Both the position numbers and the translations under genes were made by a program. A DNA stretch of 38,604 nt from DATNPH01 sp036703315 (GTDB taxonomy: Bacteria; Cyanobacteriota; Cyanobacteriia; Cyanobacteriales; Coleofasciculaceae), in contig DATNPH010000044.1 in NCBI GenBank assembly GCA_036703315.1, forward strand, positions 1 through 38,604. Direction: 5' to 3'. Below are positions 15,661-24,917 of the stretch, piece by piece. The notes beneath the pieces were generated by a model that searched no databases, was not told the DNA's origin, and worked only from the letters and a program-made list of their open reading frames with translations. Numbering within the stretch: position 1 is the stretch's first letter; every line of letters starts with the position of its first letter.

Positions 15661-16782
15661 ATGAATCCTTCGGCTTTGACGGGCTCCTCTAAAATTGACC
15701 ATATTCTTGTTGTCGATGATTCTCCGGATAACTTATTCCTTGTTCAAACAATTCTAGAAGAAGAGGGGTATGAAATTAGTTTGGCGGAGGATGGTCGAAG
15801 CGCTCTAGAGCAGATTGAACAGTCCCCACCTGACTTAGTGCTACTGGACGTGATGATGCCGGAAATGGATGGCTTTGAAGTCACTCGGCGCATTCGCGAA
15901 GATACGAAGTTGCCATTTATGCCGATTTTGTTGATTACGGCTTTCGATCAGCCCAGTGTGGTGAAGGGACTGGACTCTGGGGCAGATGATTTTATTCGCA
16001 AACCTGTAGAAGTCGATGAATTACTGGCACGGGTGAGATCGCTCTTGCGTCTGAAGCATGCCATAGATGAACGGGAGCAAATTGCCCGCCAACGAGAAGA
16101 ATTTGTTTCCTGGATGACTCATGACTTGCGGACACCGATAGTAGCGGCTGAACGGATGCTAATGCTATTTCAGCAGGGAGCGCTAGGCGAACTATCGTCA
16201 GGCATGGAGGAAGCGATCACAACAATGGCTCGCAGTAACCGCAATTTGCTAGCCATGGTGAATAACTTACTGGAAGTCTATCGTTATGAAGCTGGTCGTA
16301 AGAATCTGAGCTTCTCGCCGGTTAGTGTCCAAGAGATAGTTAGGGAAGTAATCCAGGAACTTTCTCCTCTAGCCGCTGAGAAAGGACTGTCCTTGACCTG
16401 CAATAGTGGAGAGAAAGTCAATAGTAAAGTGATAGGCGATCGCCTAGAACTCCACCGAGTGTTCACTAACTTGATCGGAAATGCTATCAAATTTACAGAT
16501 AAAGGCTCAGTGGAGGTGCGTCTGAGTAATAGCCCTGATTCTAGTAAATCTAATGCCTCTTCGTTGGTCATTGAAATTCAAGATACTGGACCGGGTATCT
16601 CCCCAGAAGACCAAAAGATACTTTTTGATCGATTTCGTCAAGGAAGCCACAAGCGCTATGGTAGTGGTTTAGGGCTGCACCTATCTAAAAGAATAGCCGA
16701 AACTCATCAAGGAACCGTTGAGATCAAGTCTGAGTTGGGCAAAGGCAGTTTGTTCCTTGTTCGCCTGCCTACTCATCAGTAA
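15661..16782 (+). CDS. Response regulator-histidine kinase (REC-HisKA-HATPase)
   Basis: The 373-residue protein starts with a receiver domain (residues 14-130): ILVVDDSPDN with the acidic pair Asp19/Asp20, the phospho-acceptor Asp63 in LLDVMMPEMDG, Thr93 and Lys114. A short linker leads to a HisKA domain with His154 in SWMTHDLRTPI. The HATPase domain has NLIGNAIKFTDKG (N box), DTGPGIS (G1), DRFRQG (F box) and GSGLGLHLSKR (G2). There is no membrane segment. Receiver-first soluble kinases of this kind usually take phosphate from another kinase, or bind another signalling protein, and pass the signal on. No partner regulator is nearby. Confidence 0.93.
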   Translation: MNPSALTGSSKIDHILVVDDSPDNLFLVQTILEEEGYEISLAEDGRSALEQIEQSPPDLVLLDVMMPEMDGFEVTRRIREDTKLPFMPILLITAFDQPSVVKGLDSGADDFIRKPVEVDELLARVRSLLRLKHAIDEREQIARQREEFVSWMTHDLRTPIVAAERMLMLFQQGALGELSSGMEEAITTMARSNRNLLAMVNNLLEVYRYEAGRKNLSFSPVSVQEIVREVIQELSPLAAEKGLSLTCNSGEKVNSKVIGDRLELHRVFTNLIGNAIKFTDKGSVEVRLSNSPDSSKSNASSLVIEIQDTGPGISPEDQKILFDRFRQGSHKRYGSGLGLHLSKRIAETHQGTVEIKSELGKGSLFLVRLPTHQ

Positions 16783-16937
16783 AGGGCTTAGGGCTAGGAA
16801 TGGGGAATCGCAACAGAGGTATTTTTCTAAAAAAGCCTCCTTATCTTCCCCCTTCTGTGTAATTTCCCCACTCCCCTTTTTAATGACTCAACTGCTGTAA
16901 TGTGTAGATAAAGACAGCTCTGCTAGGGCAAGAATTT
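16783..16937. repeat. Intergenic repeat fragment
   Basis: The left part contains GGGCTAGGAATGGGGAA and the right part TTCCCCACTCCCC (about 16864-16876). The two halves are roughly inverted. It belongs to the dispersed CCCACTCCC family seen at several intergenic sites in this window. No gene. Confidence 0.4.
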
Positions 16938-18842
16938 ATGTCCGACTCAACACCATTGCGCGATCGCTACTTGGAGCTAATCGACGAAATCGTGCAAACC
17001 ACCTTGCAGGGAAAAATCCGCTCAAAAGAGCAGGTTTATCAAAAGCTCTTGCAAGACGTCAGTACCGGAACTGGCGAAATCTTCGAGCGTTGTCTGGAAG
17101 AACGCCTTAACACGACTCAGCAACAGGTGGACAGTCCGGTTAGTGAAATCAAGCAAGCCAAAGCCATGCGGAGCTTGAGGGCGCTCACAACCATTAGTGG
17201 TGAATGGGAACGAGTCCAAGCGCAAAACCGTGTTTCCGAAGTCATTACAACCGCCATTGAAGCAATTACTACAGCCGCACCAACTGAGCGTTTCAGCGCT
17301 TTACTGCGGGTAATCGACCCCAATCGGGAGCCGGTGCTGAATTTACAACAACTGAGTCAACTAGCAAAAACTCTACAGCAACAGGCTTTAAGTAATTCTG
17401 ACTCTGACAGCGCAAGAGAGATTGGGCAGCTTTCGGTAGGTATCACAGCTGGTTTGGCATCCTGGCGGCGCTTAGAAGATTATCTAGTGAGCTGGATTTA
17501 CGACCAAAACCAAGGAGCTCTGGGATTTGACGGCATCCCTGAACAACGTGGTCCTTGGGCACTCTGGGCGAAGCAGGTGAATAGCCCCTTACCCCAGTCA
17601 CTGTTTCGAGCCATAGCGCGAGAGCAAACGTTAAATGAATGGGTAGACACTCAACGGAGTTTGGAACTAGATGCATGGGTTGAGCTAGCGATCGTTCTCC
17701 AGTACTTGCAGCGGGGATTAGTGGCTTGGTTCGACAAAATGGTGTACGACTCCCAAGTAAGTACGAAGCTTTCGATTTCTACGTTTATCGTGTTTGCTGT
17801 AATTTGGTCGCAATTAGCTAGTGCGTTGAACCAGACTCTAAGCAGTACACAACGCGACAGAATAGTTAGTGGCTGTTTTCAGGTAAGTCTGCAAATTCTC
17901 CGCACCTTTGCCCTGCGGGAATACTTCCCCCTCTATGGCGGTGTCTTTGCCTCTTTAAGCGGCAACTATCTACGGGATGCCCTGAACTATCTGGATGAAC
18001 CCTTACGGCAAGTTGAAGGCACTCAGGAGAAAGCGCGGATTTTAACACTCTTGGGTTATTCGCTACGTGCTCAAGGTCTATATGATCGGGCAAATTCCTT
18101 CCATCAGCAAGCGTTACAAATTGCTCGTGCGGCAGGCGATCGCCGTTGTGAGATTGCCAATCTCAATCACCTGAGTCGTATTTGTGTTGCCCAAAAAAAT
18201 TATGGTGAAGCAATTAGCTACAGCCAACGGGCGTTGATTCTCTCTCGTCAATCTGGAGATCGGCTAGGAGAAGCTTACGCTCTGACGAATTTAGGGTATA
18301 GTGAAGTGTTTCAAGCTAAGCAGCTAGCCCAGGCAGAACCTGAGGTGTATGAAAGCGCGATTCATTACCTGGAACAAGGTTTACAATTGTCAGAGCGATT
18401 GGGAGATTCTCCCTGGGATAGCTTTGCTTCACGCCAAAGTCAGGCAATGTGTTTCAGTAGTTTAGGCATTGCCCACGTTGTCATTGAACAGCCTCAAAAG
18501 GCGATCGCCTACCTGGAACAAGGCTGGCAAGCCGCCCAGTTTTCTGGTGATTTATATCTACAAGGATTGAACCTAGCTTATCTAGCTGAAGCTTGCTACA
18601 GTTTACAAAACATGGAGCAAGCTATCTACACTGGCAGCCTAGGGGCGTATCTCCTAGAGCAAATTGGTTCTAATGATTGGCGTCAACCAACCGGCTTACT
18701 GACCATTTTGCGGGGTCAAATGGGAACTGAAGCTTTCCAAAACTTGTTGGGACAGCAACGGTCAAAAATTATTGCCATTATTGGTGTTGATGGCTATGAC
18801 TACATCCCGCAACTACTGGAAAAATACTGGGACGCAACGTAG
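16938..18842 (+). CDS. Large cytoplasmic TPR protein
   Basis: The 634-residue protein has two parts. The N-terminal 330 residues (RDRYLELIDEIVQTTLQGKIRSKEQVYQKL onward) are helical with no domain I can name. Residues about 335-610 hold tetratricopeptide repeats (ALNYLDEPLRQVEGTQEKARILTLLGYSLRAQG; ANSFHQQALQIARAAGDRRCEIANLNHLSRI; AISYSQRALILSRQSGDRLGEAYALTNLGY; AIAYLEQGWQAAQFSGD). The spacing resembles the TPR series of signalling adaptors. No catalytic motif is seen. It follows the kinase at 15661-16782 on the same strand, 155 bp away, and might be a signalling partner; that link is inference. AGGG lies 9 nt before the ATG. Confidence 0.85.
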   Translation: MSDSTPLRDRYLELIDEIVQTTLQGKIRSKEQVYQKLLQDVSTGTGEIFERCLEERLNTTQQQVDSPVSEIKQAKAMRSLRALTTISGEWERVQAQNRVSEVITTAIEAITTAAPTERFSALLRVIDPNREPVLNLQQLSQLAKTLQQQALSNSDSDSAREIGQLSVGITAGLASWRRLEDYLVSWIYDQNQGALGFDGIPEQRGPWALWAKQVNSPLPQSLFRAIAREQTLNEWVDTQRSLELDAWVELAIVLQYLQRGLVAWFDKMVYDSQVSTKLSISTFIVFAVIWSQLASALNQTLSSTQRDRIVSGCFQVSLQILRTFALREYFPLYGGVFASLSGNYLRDALNYLDEPLRQVEGTQEKARILTLLGYSLRAQGLYDRANSFHQQALQIARAAGDRRCEIANLNHLSRICVAQKNYGEAISYSQRALILSRQSGDRLGEAYALTNLGYSEVFQAKQLAQAEPEVYESAIHYLEQGLQLSERLGDSPWDSFASRQSQAMCFSSLGIAHVVIEQPQKAIAYLEQGWQAAQFSGDLYLQGLNLAYLAEACYSLQNMEQAIYTGSLGAYLLEQIGSNDWRQPTGLLTILRGQMGTEAFQNLLGQQRSKIIAIIGVDGYDYIPQLLEKYWDAT

Positions 18843-18893
18843 CTTGCCTTATATAGGATGAGTCATCTTAACCGACATGGCTTGACTCCGTTG

Positions 18894-19085
18894 TTACCGA
18901 TAGCGGAATTGCCTCTTGCGTTGCTTGTGCCTTGCAACTAATTTGCGTTTGCGTTTTTCCAATGGCGTTTCAAAGTGGCGATGCTTCCTCATATCTGGAA
19001 AAATCCCTGCTTTGGAAACTTGCCGCTTGAATCGCCGCAGCGCTGACTCAATCCCTTCATTTTCGCCAAGAATTACTTGGGTCAT
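18894..19085 (-). CDS. rpsU: 30S ribosomal protein S21
   Basis: The 63-residue protein is S21: TQVILGENEGIESALRRFKRQVSKAGIF, then MRKHRHFETPLEKRKRKLVARHKQRKRQFRYR. S21 sits on the 30S platform and helps mRNA recruitment. AGGAG stands 7 nt before the ATG, an excellent ribosome-binding site. It is monocistronic and convergent with the TPR gene ending at 18842. A long AT-rich leader region lies upstream, on the high-coordinate side. Confidence 0.96.
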   Translation of the reverse strand: MTQVILGENEGIESALRRFKRQVSKAGIFPDMRKHRHFETPLEKRKRKLVARHKQRKRQFRYR

Positions 19086-19953
19086 CTATCTTCTCCTATC
19101 ATTAACTTAATTAGCTGTTCTCTTTGTGGTGAGCAACCCAATAAGGAGTAATCTTAACAAAGGAAGACTCTTTATCTACCCTTAAGACATCAGAATTTAA
19201 ATACTTCGTCTAAATCAAAGATTTAGACGGATCTATCTCTACCCTCTCCCTCAACTCACAATTTCTACAAAGACGTCTCTATTAAAGAGCAAACTACGCA
19301 GCCAAATTTAATTTTCCCTTGACATGTTAACACAAAAGGGAGAAGATGCTGACCTGTGTTGGAAAAGCTTGCGAAAAGTAGGTATTACAACTCTTTTAAC
19401 TTAGGAACTTAATCCTGGTAACAAGGTCTGATAGTAACACGAATTAGTGACTTTGGCGAGCGCTGGTAGAAGTGAGACCAGTGAACCTCAAACAATCGCT
19501 TTGTAGTTAATAAAGTACTGAAGTTCCGCAAAAGACCAGCTAGTCTGTCTTAGATTGGGCTTAGGTTGTTTAATGAATACCTTTTTACCTGTTTCTCTCG
19601 GCTTAGTTCTTTCTCTAATATGAGTTATATTTTTTAAGCCAATCAAGCTATTAAGGATAGGAATCTGTTTGGCAATGGGGTGATTTGTAGCAGATTTAAA
19701 CGCTCTCTCTCGTGCTAATAAAGCGATTAGTTGCTTTGTTGCATTACGAGAGCTTTTCTTCTGTAGAACTTTTTTTACTTTGCAATAAAGGCATCATGGC
19801 CAAATCGCTGCCACCGAAAAGAAAAATAGTACTATTCCCCCACTCCCTACTTTCATAGAACAACCAGAGTCTAGAACTTATCATAAGAAGCCTCTAATCC
19901 GGTCATAGATGCTCATTTCTATAATTAAAGGAGTTTAAATCTCAACTATTTGT
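19086..19953. other. Long intergenic region with a possible structured RNA
   Basis: 868 bp without a credible gene, between the divergent genes rpsU and rsmB. It contains an extended imperfect hairpin at 19707-19752 (listed separately), a CTGGT/ACCAG arm pair near 19463-19481, and a copy of the dispersed CCCACTCCCTACTTTC repeat at 19839-19854. It must also hold the promoters of both flanking genes; I could not place them with confidence. Confidence 0.5.
19707..19752. repeat. Extended imperfect hairpin
   Basis: Outer arms CTCTCGT (19707-19713) and ACGAGAG (19746-19752) pair perfectly over 7 bp. Inside, AATAAAGC (19717-19724) pairs with GCTTTGTT (19733-19740) with one G-T pair, leaving an 8-nt loop. 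CTTTTCTTC follows on the plus side. It may be a terminator or a small-RNA element about 200 bp before rsmB. Confidence 0.4.
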
Positions 19954-21297
19954 ATGGAAAACCCTCGACAGTCGGCATTTCTAGCACTCCGGGATGTCTA
20001 CCGACGGGGTGCCTTCACTGATATCGCTCTCGACCGGGTACTACGAACGGCTAAATTAAACCGTCTTGATCGGGGTCTAGTAACAGAATTAGTGTATGGG
20101 AGTGTGAGACGACAGCGATCGCTCGATGCCTTAATCGACCAACTGGGTAAGAAGAAAGCCCACCAGCAGCCCCCAGACCTCCGTATAATTCTTCATATAG
20201 GCTTATATCAACTGCGCTATCAAGAGCGAATTCCCGCCTCAGCAGCGGTAAATACTACGGTTGAGCTGGCTAAAGAAAATGGGTTCAAAGGACTGACTGG
20301 CGTCGTTAATGGTTTGCTACGGCAGTATGACCGTCTAGCGACCTCTGGCGCTGATCCCCTAGAATTACCGGAGGAAGCCATAGAGCGCTTAGGTGTCTTG
20401 CACAGCTTTCCCGACTGGATTATCAAGATGTGGATAGAACAGCTGGGAGTAGAAGAAACAGAGCAGCTTTGTGAATGGTTGAACCAATCTCCAACTATTG
20501 ACCTCCGGGTAAATCCTCTACGGGTATCCATTGAGGAGGTCGAGGCAGCGCTGCAAAAAGCAGACGTTGATGTCCGGCGTGTGCCACCTTTGCCTCAAGC
20601 GCTACGAGTGCTCGGTGGGACTGGTACAATTCAACAACTGCCCGGATTCAGTGAGGGGTGGTGGACTATTCAAGACAGTAGCGCTCAATTGGTGAGTCAT
20701 CTGCTCAATCCTCAAGCCGATGATCTTGTGATTGATGCTTGTGCGGCACCCGGAGGGAAAACGACGCATATTGCAGAATTGATGGAAGATCAGGGGAAGG
20801 TTTTGGCCTGCGACGTGAAAGCCTCTCGCCTCAAAAAACTGCAAGAAAATGCTGAACGGCTGCAATTGGGATCAATTCAAATCTATACAGGCGACAGCCG
20901 CAACTTTTCTCAATTTACTAATTCAGCAGATGCTGTCTTACTCGATGCCCCCTGTTCTGGTCTAGGTACACTCCACCGCCGTCCAGACATTCGTTGGCGC
21001 ATCACACCAGCAACGGTGCAGGAACTTTCGATTCTACAAGGAGAACTCTTAGAACAGGAAGCTACCTGGGTAAAACCTGGAGGTATCCTAGTTTATGCCA
21101 CCTGCACACTGCATCCTCAAGAAAACGAAGGTGTCATTCAGCCCTTCCTGGAGCGTCATTCCCACTGGCAAATTGAGCCGCCACTACCTAATTCACCCGC
21201 CGCCGCCTTCTCTATGCCTGAAGGCTGGATTAAAGTTTGGCCTCACCGATATCAGATGGATGGCTTCTTCATGGTGCGGCTAAAGCGGGAGCAATAA
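19954..21297 (+). CDS. rsmB: 16S rRNA (cytosine-967 C5)-methyltransferase
   Basis: The enzyme methylates C967 of 16S rRNA using S-adenosylmethionine. The 447-residue protein has an N-terminal NusB-like RNA-binding domain (about 1-135, RQSAFLALRDVYRRGAFTDIALDRVL) and a C-terminal Rossmann methyltransferase. Motif I DACAAPGGKTTH is at 261-272. Motif IV DAPCSGLGTLHRRPDIRW begins at 331 (Cys334). Motif VI YATCTLHPQENE begins at 381 (Cys384, the catalytic nucleophile in this family). Length and motif set are standard. The next gene starts 17 bp later, indicating an operon. Confidence 0.96.
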   Translation: MENPRQSAFLALRDVYRRGAFTDIALDRVLRTAKLNRLDRGLVTELVYGSVRRQRSLDALIDQLGKKKAHQQPPDLRIILHIGLYQLRYQERIPASAAVNTTVELAKENGFKGLTGVVNGLLRQYDRLATSGADPLELPEEAIERLGVLHSFPDWIIKMWIEQLGVEETEQLCEWLNQSPTIDLRVNPLRVSIEEVEAALQKADVDVRRVPPLPQALRVLGGTGTIQQLPGFSEGWWTIQDSSAQLVSHLLNPQADDLVIDACAAPGGKTTHIAELMEDQGKVLACDVKASRLKKLQENAERLQLGSIQIYTGDSRNFSQFTNSADAVLLDAPCSGLGTLHRRPDIRWRITPATVQELSILQGELLEQEATWVKPGGILVYATCTLHPQENEGVIQPFLERHSHWQIEPPLPNSPAAAFSMPEGWIKVWPHRYQMDGFFMVRLKREQ

Positions 21298-21314
21298 CTT
21301 CAGGGAAAAACTAA

Positions 21315-22322
21315 ATGGCTGATATTACCTTATGTACTTCAACGACTGTCCCCAAGGTTGACCAGATTGTGCGTGAAATCATTAACTTAGTAGAGTGCTA
21401 TTTTCGCGATCGCATTCGTGGTTACTATCTTGTTGGCAGTTATGCCCTTGGTGAAGCGGTGGCAACCAGTGACCTTGATATGGTGGTTGTGTTCAAGGAC
21501 AGTTTCAAACCTGAGGAAAAAAAACCATTCGCACAGGTTCTTTTTAAGTGCAACCACATTAGTCCTCTCCACATAGATCTGACTCCAGTTGGTGAAGCTA
21601 TGCTGTTTCGTGTGGGTGGAGTGAGATTTCAGAAAGCATCGCTCCTGATGTATGGAGAAGATATTCGTGCTGCGGTTCCCATAAAGCCGATTGAGAACCA
21701 TATTCGAGAAACAATGCACGACCAGTACCGTTTATTTGCGCGGGTGCGTGGAAACCCCTCAGTGTTGACATTTCCACTCGACTATCCTGACCCAGATGGC
21801 GAATTCTATGGCTATGACTGCCGCCTGATGCGTACTGCTGATGGGATGCAGCACCCTGGCATTAAAGACTTAGTGTTAAATGTTCTTTGTCCAGCAACGG
21901 CACTCGTCTTGCTTAAGGCAGGCAAGTACGTTGGGAACGGGAAGAGGAGTGATTGTGGCACACAGTACCGCGTCTGGATTAACGATGAGTGGACTGCATT
22001 CATAGAAGCAGTGGACGAGTACTGCCGCAAGCGATGGACTTATTTGGTGCCGGAAGACAAAGCCCGACGACAGCTACTGCGAAGCTTGTGTGAGCGGGCA
22101 CTGGGGTTTGAGAACCACTTTCTGATGCAATACAAAGACTATTTACTCACACAGTTGCGGCAAGTGGAGCCTTTCATCCAACTTCATTATGTAAAACGGC
22201 TGGGGCAACTCCTTTACCCGGATCAGGCAGTCATCGCCGCATTACAGGATGTAGGCAACAGCAGTAATCCTGAGATTCGGCAAGCTGTGTCCCAAACCTT
22301 ACGAAAGTATGCAAAAGCGTGA
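21315..22322 (+). CDS. Nucleotidyltransferase-domain protein
   Basis: The 335-residue protein has a pol-beta-type nucleotidyltransferase site at its N-terminus: VGSYALGEAVATSDLDMVVVF (Gly41-Ser42, Asp53, Asp55). A third acidic residue is Asp88 in LHIDLTPVG, so the metal-binding triad looks complete. The C-terminal 200 residues are helical and not recognised. Related proteins include aminoglycoside adenylyltransferases and minimal nucleotidyltransferases (MNT), but no HEPN partner is adjacent. It starts 17 bp after rsmB with AGGG 8 nt before the ATG, so it is likely co-transcribed with rsmB. The substrate is unknown. Confidence 0.8.
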   Translation: MADITLCTSTTVPKVDQIVREIINLVECYFRDRIRGYYLVGSYALGEAVATSDLDMVVVFKDSFKPEEKKPFAQVLFKCNHISPLHIDLTPVGEAMLFRVGGVRFQKASLLMYGEDIRAAVPIKPIENHIRETMHDQYRLFARVRGNPSVLTFPLDYPDPDGEFYGYDCRLMRTADGMQHPGIKDLVLNVLCPATALVLLKAGKYVGNGKRSDCGTQYRVWINDEWTAFIEAVDEYCRKRWTYLVPEDKARRQLLRSLCERALGFENHFLMQYKDYLLTQLRQVEPFIQLHYVKRLGQLLYPDQAVIAALQDVGNSSNPEIRQAVSQTLRKYAKA

Positions 22323-22467
22323 AGCGAGATGACATCAGGATAAAGTCTGTTCCGTCAAAACGTTTAAATCTCTGGAAATCAAGACTTTCTAACTTAAATC
22401 CGTGGTTTCCGTTTCTAGTTTCAGGTTCTGTTATAGATAAAGGGGCAGTGAATTATAGGACAAAGCT

Positions 22468-22890
22468 ATGGTTGCAAATTCTAGTGTCAAACAGCTAATC
22501 AAGATTTTGATTGGTACAGCCTGGATAGACGGCAAAGTTCAGCCAGAGGAAAGGGAGTATCTCAAGCGAGTCGCTAAGGAAGCAGGTGTTGCAGACGATC
22601 CAGAGATTCAGCCGTTGTTGTATGAACTCCGAGCCGTGCCACCTGATGAGTGCTATGGCTGGGTAAAAGAATACCTAGGCGATCGCCCTAGTGCAGAAGA
22701 TTATGAACGTCTGCTTGCAGCTCTCAGCGCTTTAATTTATAGCGATGGTGAGGTTGCTACAGAAGAAGCCAAGCTTTTGACCCGCTTGCAGCTTCTTGAC
22801 CCAGCCAGCGCCTCGCCAAAGTCAAGCAGTAATAACATTCTCAAACCTATTCAAAACCTTTACCGTCGGTGGGTTGATCGTCAAGCCTAG
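22468..22890 (+). CDS. TerB family protein
   Basis: The 140-residue protein is all helical, with two TerB half-repeats: KQLIKILIGTAWIDGKVQPEEREYLKRVAKEAG and YERLLAALSALIYSDGEVATEEAKLLTRLQ. Each has the D-G-x-V/x-x-E-E metal-binding acidic cluster. TerB-like proteins are linked to tellurite resistance and to membrane-associated stress systems; in cyanobacteria they commonly occur alone, as here. AGGA stands 7 nt before the start. The strong hairpin with T-run at 23016-23066 probably ends the transcript. Confidence 0.88.
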   Translation: MVANSSVKQLIKILIGTAWIDGKVQPEEREYLKRVAKEAGVADDPEIQPLLYELRAVPPDECYGWVKEYLGDRPSAEDYERLLAALSALIYSDGEVATEEAKLLTRLQLLDPASASPKSSSNNILKPIQNLYRRWVDRQA

Positions 22891-23663
22891 TGCATTGCCT
22901 AAGCTGTAGACCTGTATCAGTATCGTATCTTTATTAGTTGAATCACACCTCACCTTAGGTATTAGCGCAGCAGGACTTAGCCCAGATTGGGATTCTCATG
23001 GAAAGGGGCGAAAGAGGAAGGGCAAAAGGAGAAAAGAAGATTCTCCCTTTGCCTTTCCTTTTTTTTGGGCGGCTTTCCACCTTCAAGATGCAGAATCTCT
23101 AGGCTTCTCATTGATAAGCTGCCCTTGCTTGACCTTGCATATTTGCTCTTGCCTCTTACCTCTTACCTATCACCACAATGCACAGGAGAGGCACAGCCGC
23201 TTACCAAGTTGCCTTTTTTCTTTCCTGAAATGCTTTGCATGAGAATGAAAGTTAGAAACTGTGGGTCTGGATTGGGGATGAGTCGAGTGACTATCACTGT
23301 GTTACCTCAGATGGTCTAGCTAGATGCCTTGACGCAAGAAATCATTGTTTATCCCAAGTTGCAAGGTATTAGTCCCTATAGCCATTTTCGGGTTAGGCAC
23401 ATGCGCGTTCGGCGATAACGAAGCGATAAAAATTCTCTTCCCCACTCCCCACTCCCTATTTTCGAAACAGGAGGCAACTAATTGATTGGAATTACCGTCT
23501 TCACAATTAGGTTGTTCATAGAGCGCCCAGCTGAAAATCAGCGCAATTGATTATTTTGTCGCTTGAATCACTAAAAAGATATGGCTGGAAACTTCTAGGA
23601 ACATTTAACGCTCTCTCAGGTCTATTTACTTAACAAGACAATCGTTTTTGGAGAACACCTTCA
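22891..23663. other. Intergenic region: terminator, repeat and SLH-gene leader
   Basis: 773 bp with no convincing gene. It holds the intrinsic terminator at 23016-23066 and a copy of the dispersed CCCACTCCCTATTTTC repeat at 23448-23463. About 200 bp of AT-rich sequence before the SLH-protein ATG presumably contains its promoter. The open frame at 22987-23319 is rejected: it is made from the terminator and low-complexity sequence. Confidence 0.55.
23016..23066 (+). terminator. Intrinsic terminator downstream of the TerB gene
   Basis: Two 18-nt arms (23016-23033 and 23041-23058), starting GGAAGGGC and ending GCCTTTCC, pair with about two imperfect positions around a 7-nt loop. Eight T residues follow at once. 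This is a clear rho-independent terminator shape for the plus strand, about 125 bp after the TerB stop codon. Confidence 0.65.
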
Positions 23664-24917
23664 ATGTCTAACTTCTATCGCTGGCAATCAGGAACCGCTG
23701 CATTTTTAGCTGTCGGAATAACTGTAGGTGCGTTGGCACCGCTCGTATCACCTGCTCCTTCTTTTGCCCAAGCCGGTGGTTTTTCTGATGTTTCATCAAG
23801 CTACTGGGCTAAAGATTTCATTGCAGAACTGTCGAGCCGTGATATTATTGCCGGATTTCCTGATGGCACGTTCAAACCAGATGCTCCGGTAACAAGAGCG
23901 CAGTATGCGGCGATGCTGGGTAAAGCCAATAAATTCTTTAAGAAGTCAACCATTCGCAGTGGCAATGACTTCGTTGATGTTGCAAGCAGATACTGGGCAT
24001 ATTCCGCGATCCAGGATGCTTACACTACCGGATTTATGGCAGGTTATCCCGGTAATGTCTTTAGACCCGAACAAAATATTCCCCGTGAGCAAGTCCTCGT
24101 TGCGCTAGCTAATGGGCTGAATTACTCTGCAACCACTGCAACTTCAACACTTCTGAACTACTACAGCGATGCCTCAAGCATTTCTGACTTCGCTCGCACT
24201 CCGATCGCGGCAGCGACAGAAAATCGTTTGGTGGTAAATTATCCTAACCTCCAGTTATTAAATCCCGTCCGAAATGCGACTCGTGCAGAAGTAGCCGCTT
24301 TCATCTACCAGGCACTCGTCAAACAGGGACAAGCACAAGCCATCGGCTCTGCTTACATTGTTAACCCGACGCCAGTAGCAACCAATGTCACAATTCCTGC
24401 TGGAACGACTATCCCTGTTAAGTACCTAAAAGACAAAATTCTTGTCACCAAAGACGAAACAATACCGCTGACCGTGACAGTGGATCGCAACATTACAACC
24501 TCCGATGGTAGAGTGCTAATTCCTTCTGGCAGTCAGATCGTCGGTGAATTGCGTCCTGTCAAAGACCAAGGTGGTGCTCAGTTTGTAGCCAAGACCCTGG
24601 TAATGGGTACTCAACAGATGGCAATCAACGCTTCTTCTAACGTGATTACCACGACTGAAACCATTCGTAAGGGGATCAATGTCGGAAATCTCGTCAAGAA
24701 TGCAGGCTTAGGTACAGCCGCTGCTGCCGCGATCTCAGCGGTCACTGGCGACCGGGCGATCGCTACTGAGGAACTATTGATTGGAGGTGGTGCTGGTGTC
24801 GTGTTGACCCTAATCACAAACTTCCTCGGTCTCAACAGCGTTGATCTGATTTCAATTGCACCAAATACCGACTTGGATCTCAAATTAAACTCGGACTTGG
24901 TAGTTAGCACTAAATAA
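23664..24917 (+). CDS. S-layer homology (SLH) domain envelope protein
   Basis: The 417-residue exported protein has a signal peptide ending near FAQAGG (about residue 36). Two clear SLH repeats follow: FSDVSSSYWAKDFIAELSSRDIIAGFPDGTF (about 41-85) and FVDVASRYWAYSAIQDAYTTGFMAGYPGNVF (about 103-150). A weaker third lies around 165-215 (ATENRLVVNYPNLQLLNP, TRAEVAAFIYQAL). SLH domains bind pyruvylated cell-wall polymer. Residues about 230-417 form a beta-rich domain (IPAGTTIPVKYLKDKILVTKDETIPLTV, GRVLIPSGSQIVGEL) with a Gly/Ala-rich hydrophobic stretch. This resembles TrbI/VirB10-type pieces, but only by inspection. It probably links peptidoglycan and outer membrane. GGAG lies 10 nt before the start. 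Confidence 0.88.
   Translation: MSNFYRWQSGTAAFLAVGITVGALAPLVSPAPSFAQAGGFSDVSSSYWAKDFIAELSSRDIIAGFPDGTFKPDAPVTRAQYAAMLGKANKFFKKSTIRSGNDFVDVASRYWAYSAIQDAYTTGFMAGYPGNVFRPEQNIPREQVLVALANGLNYSATTATSTLLNYYSDASSISDFARTPIAAATENRLVVNYPNLQLLNPVRNATRAEVAAFIYQALVKQGQAQAIGSAYIVNPTPVATNVTIPAGTTIPVKYLKDKILVTKDETIPLTVTVDRNITTSDGRVLIPSGSQIVGELRPVKDQGGAQFVAKTLVMGTQQMAINASSNVITTTETIRKGINVGNLVKNAGLGTAAAAAISAVTGDRAIATEELLIGGGAGVVLTLITNFLGLNSVDLISIAPNTDLDLKLNSDLVVSTK

Noticed and set aside
22987..23319. 110-codon plus-strand ORF
   Set aside because: Built across the intrinsic terminator at 23016-23066 and a run of Leu/Ser-rich low-complexity sequence.
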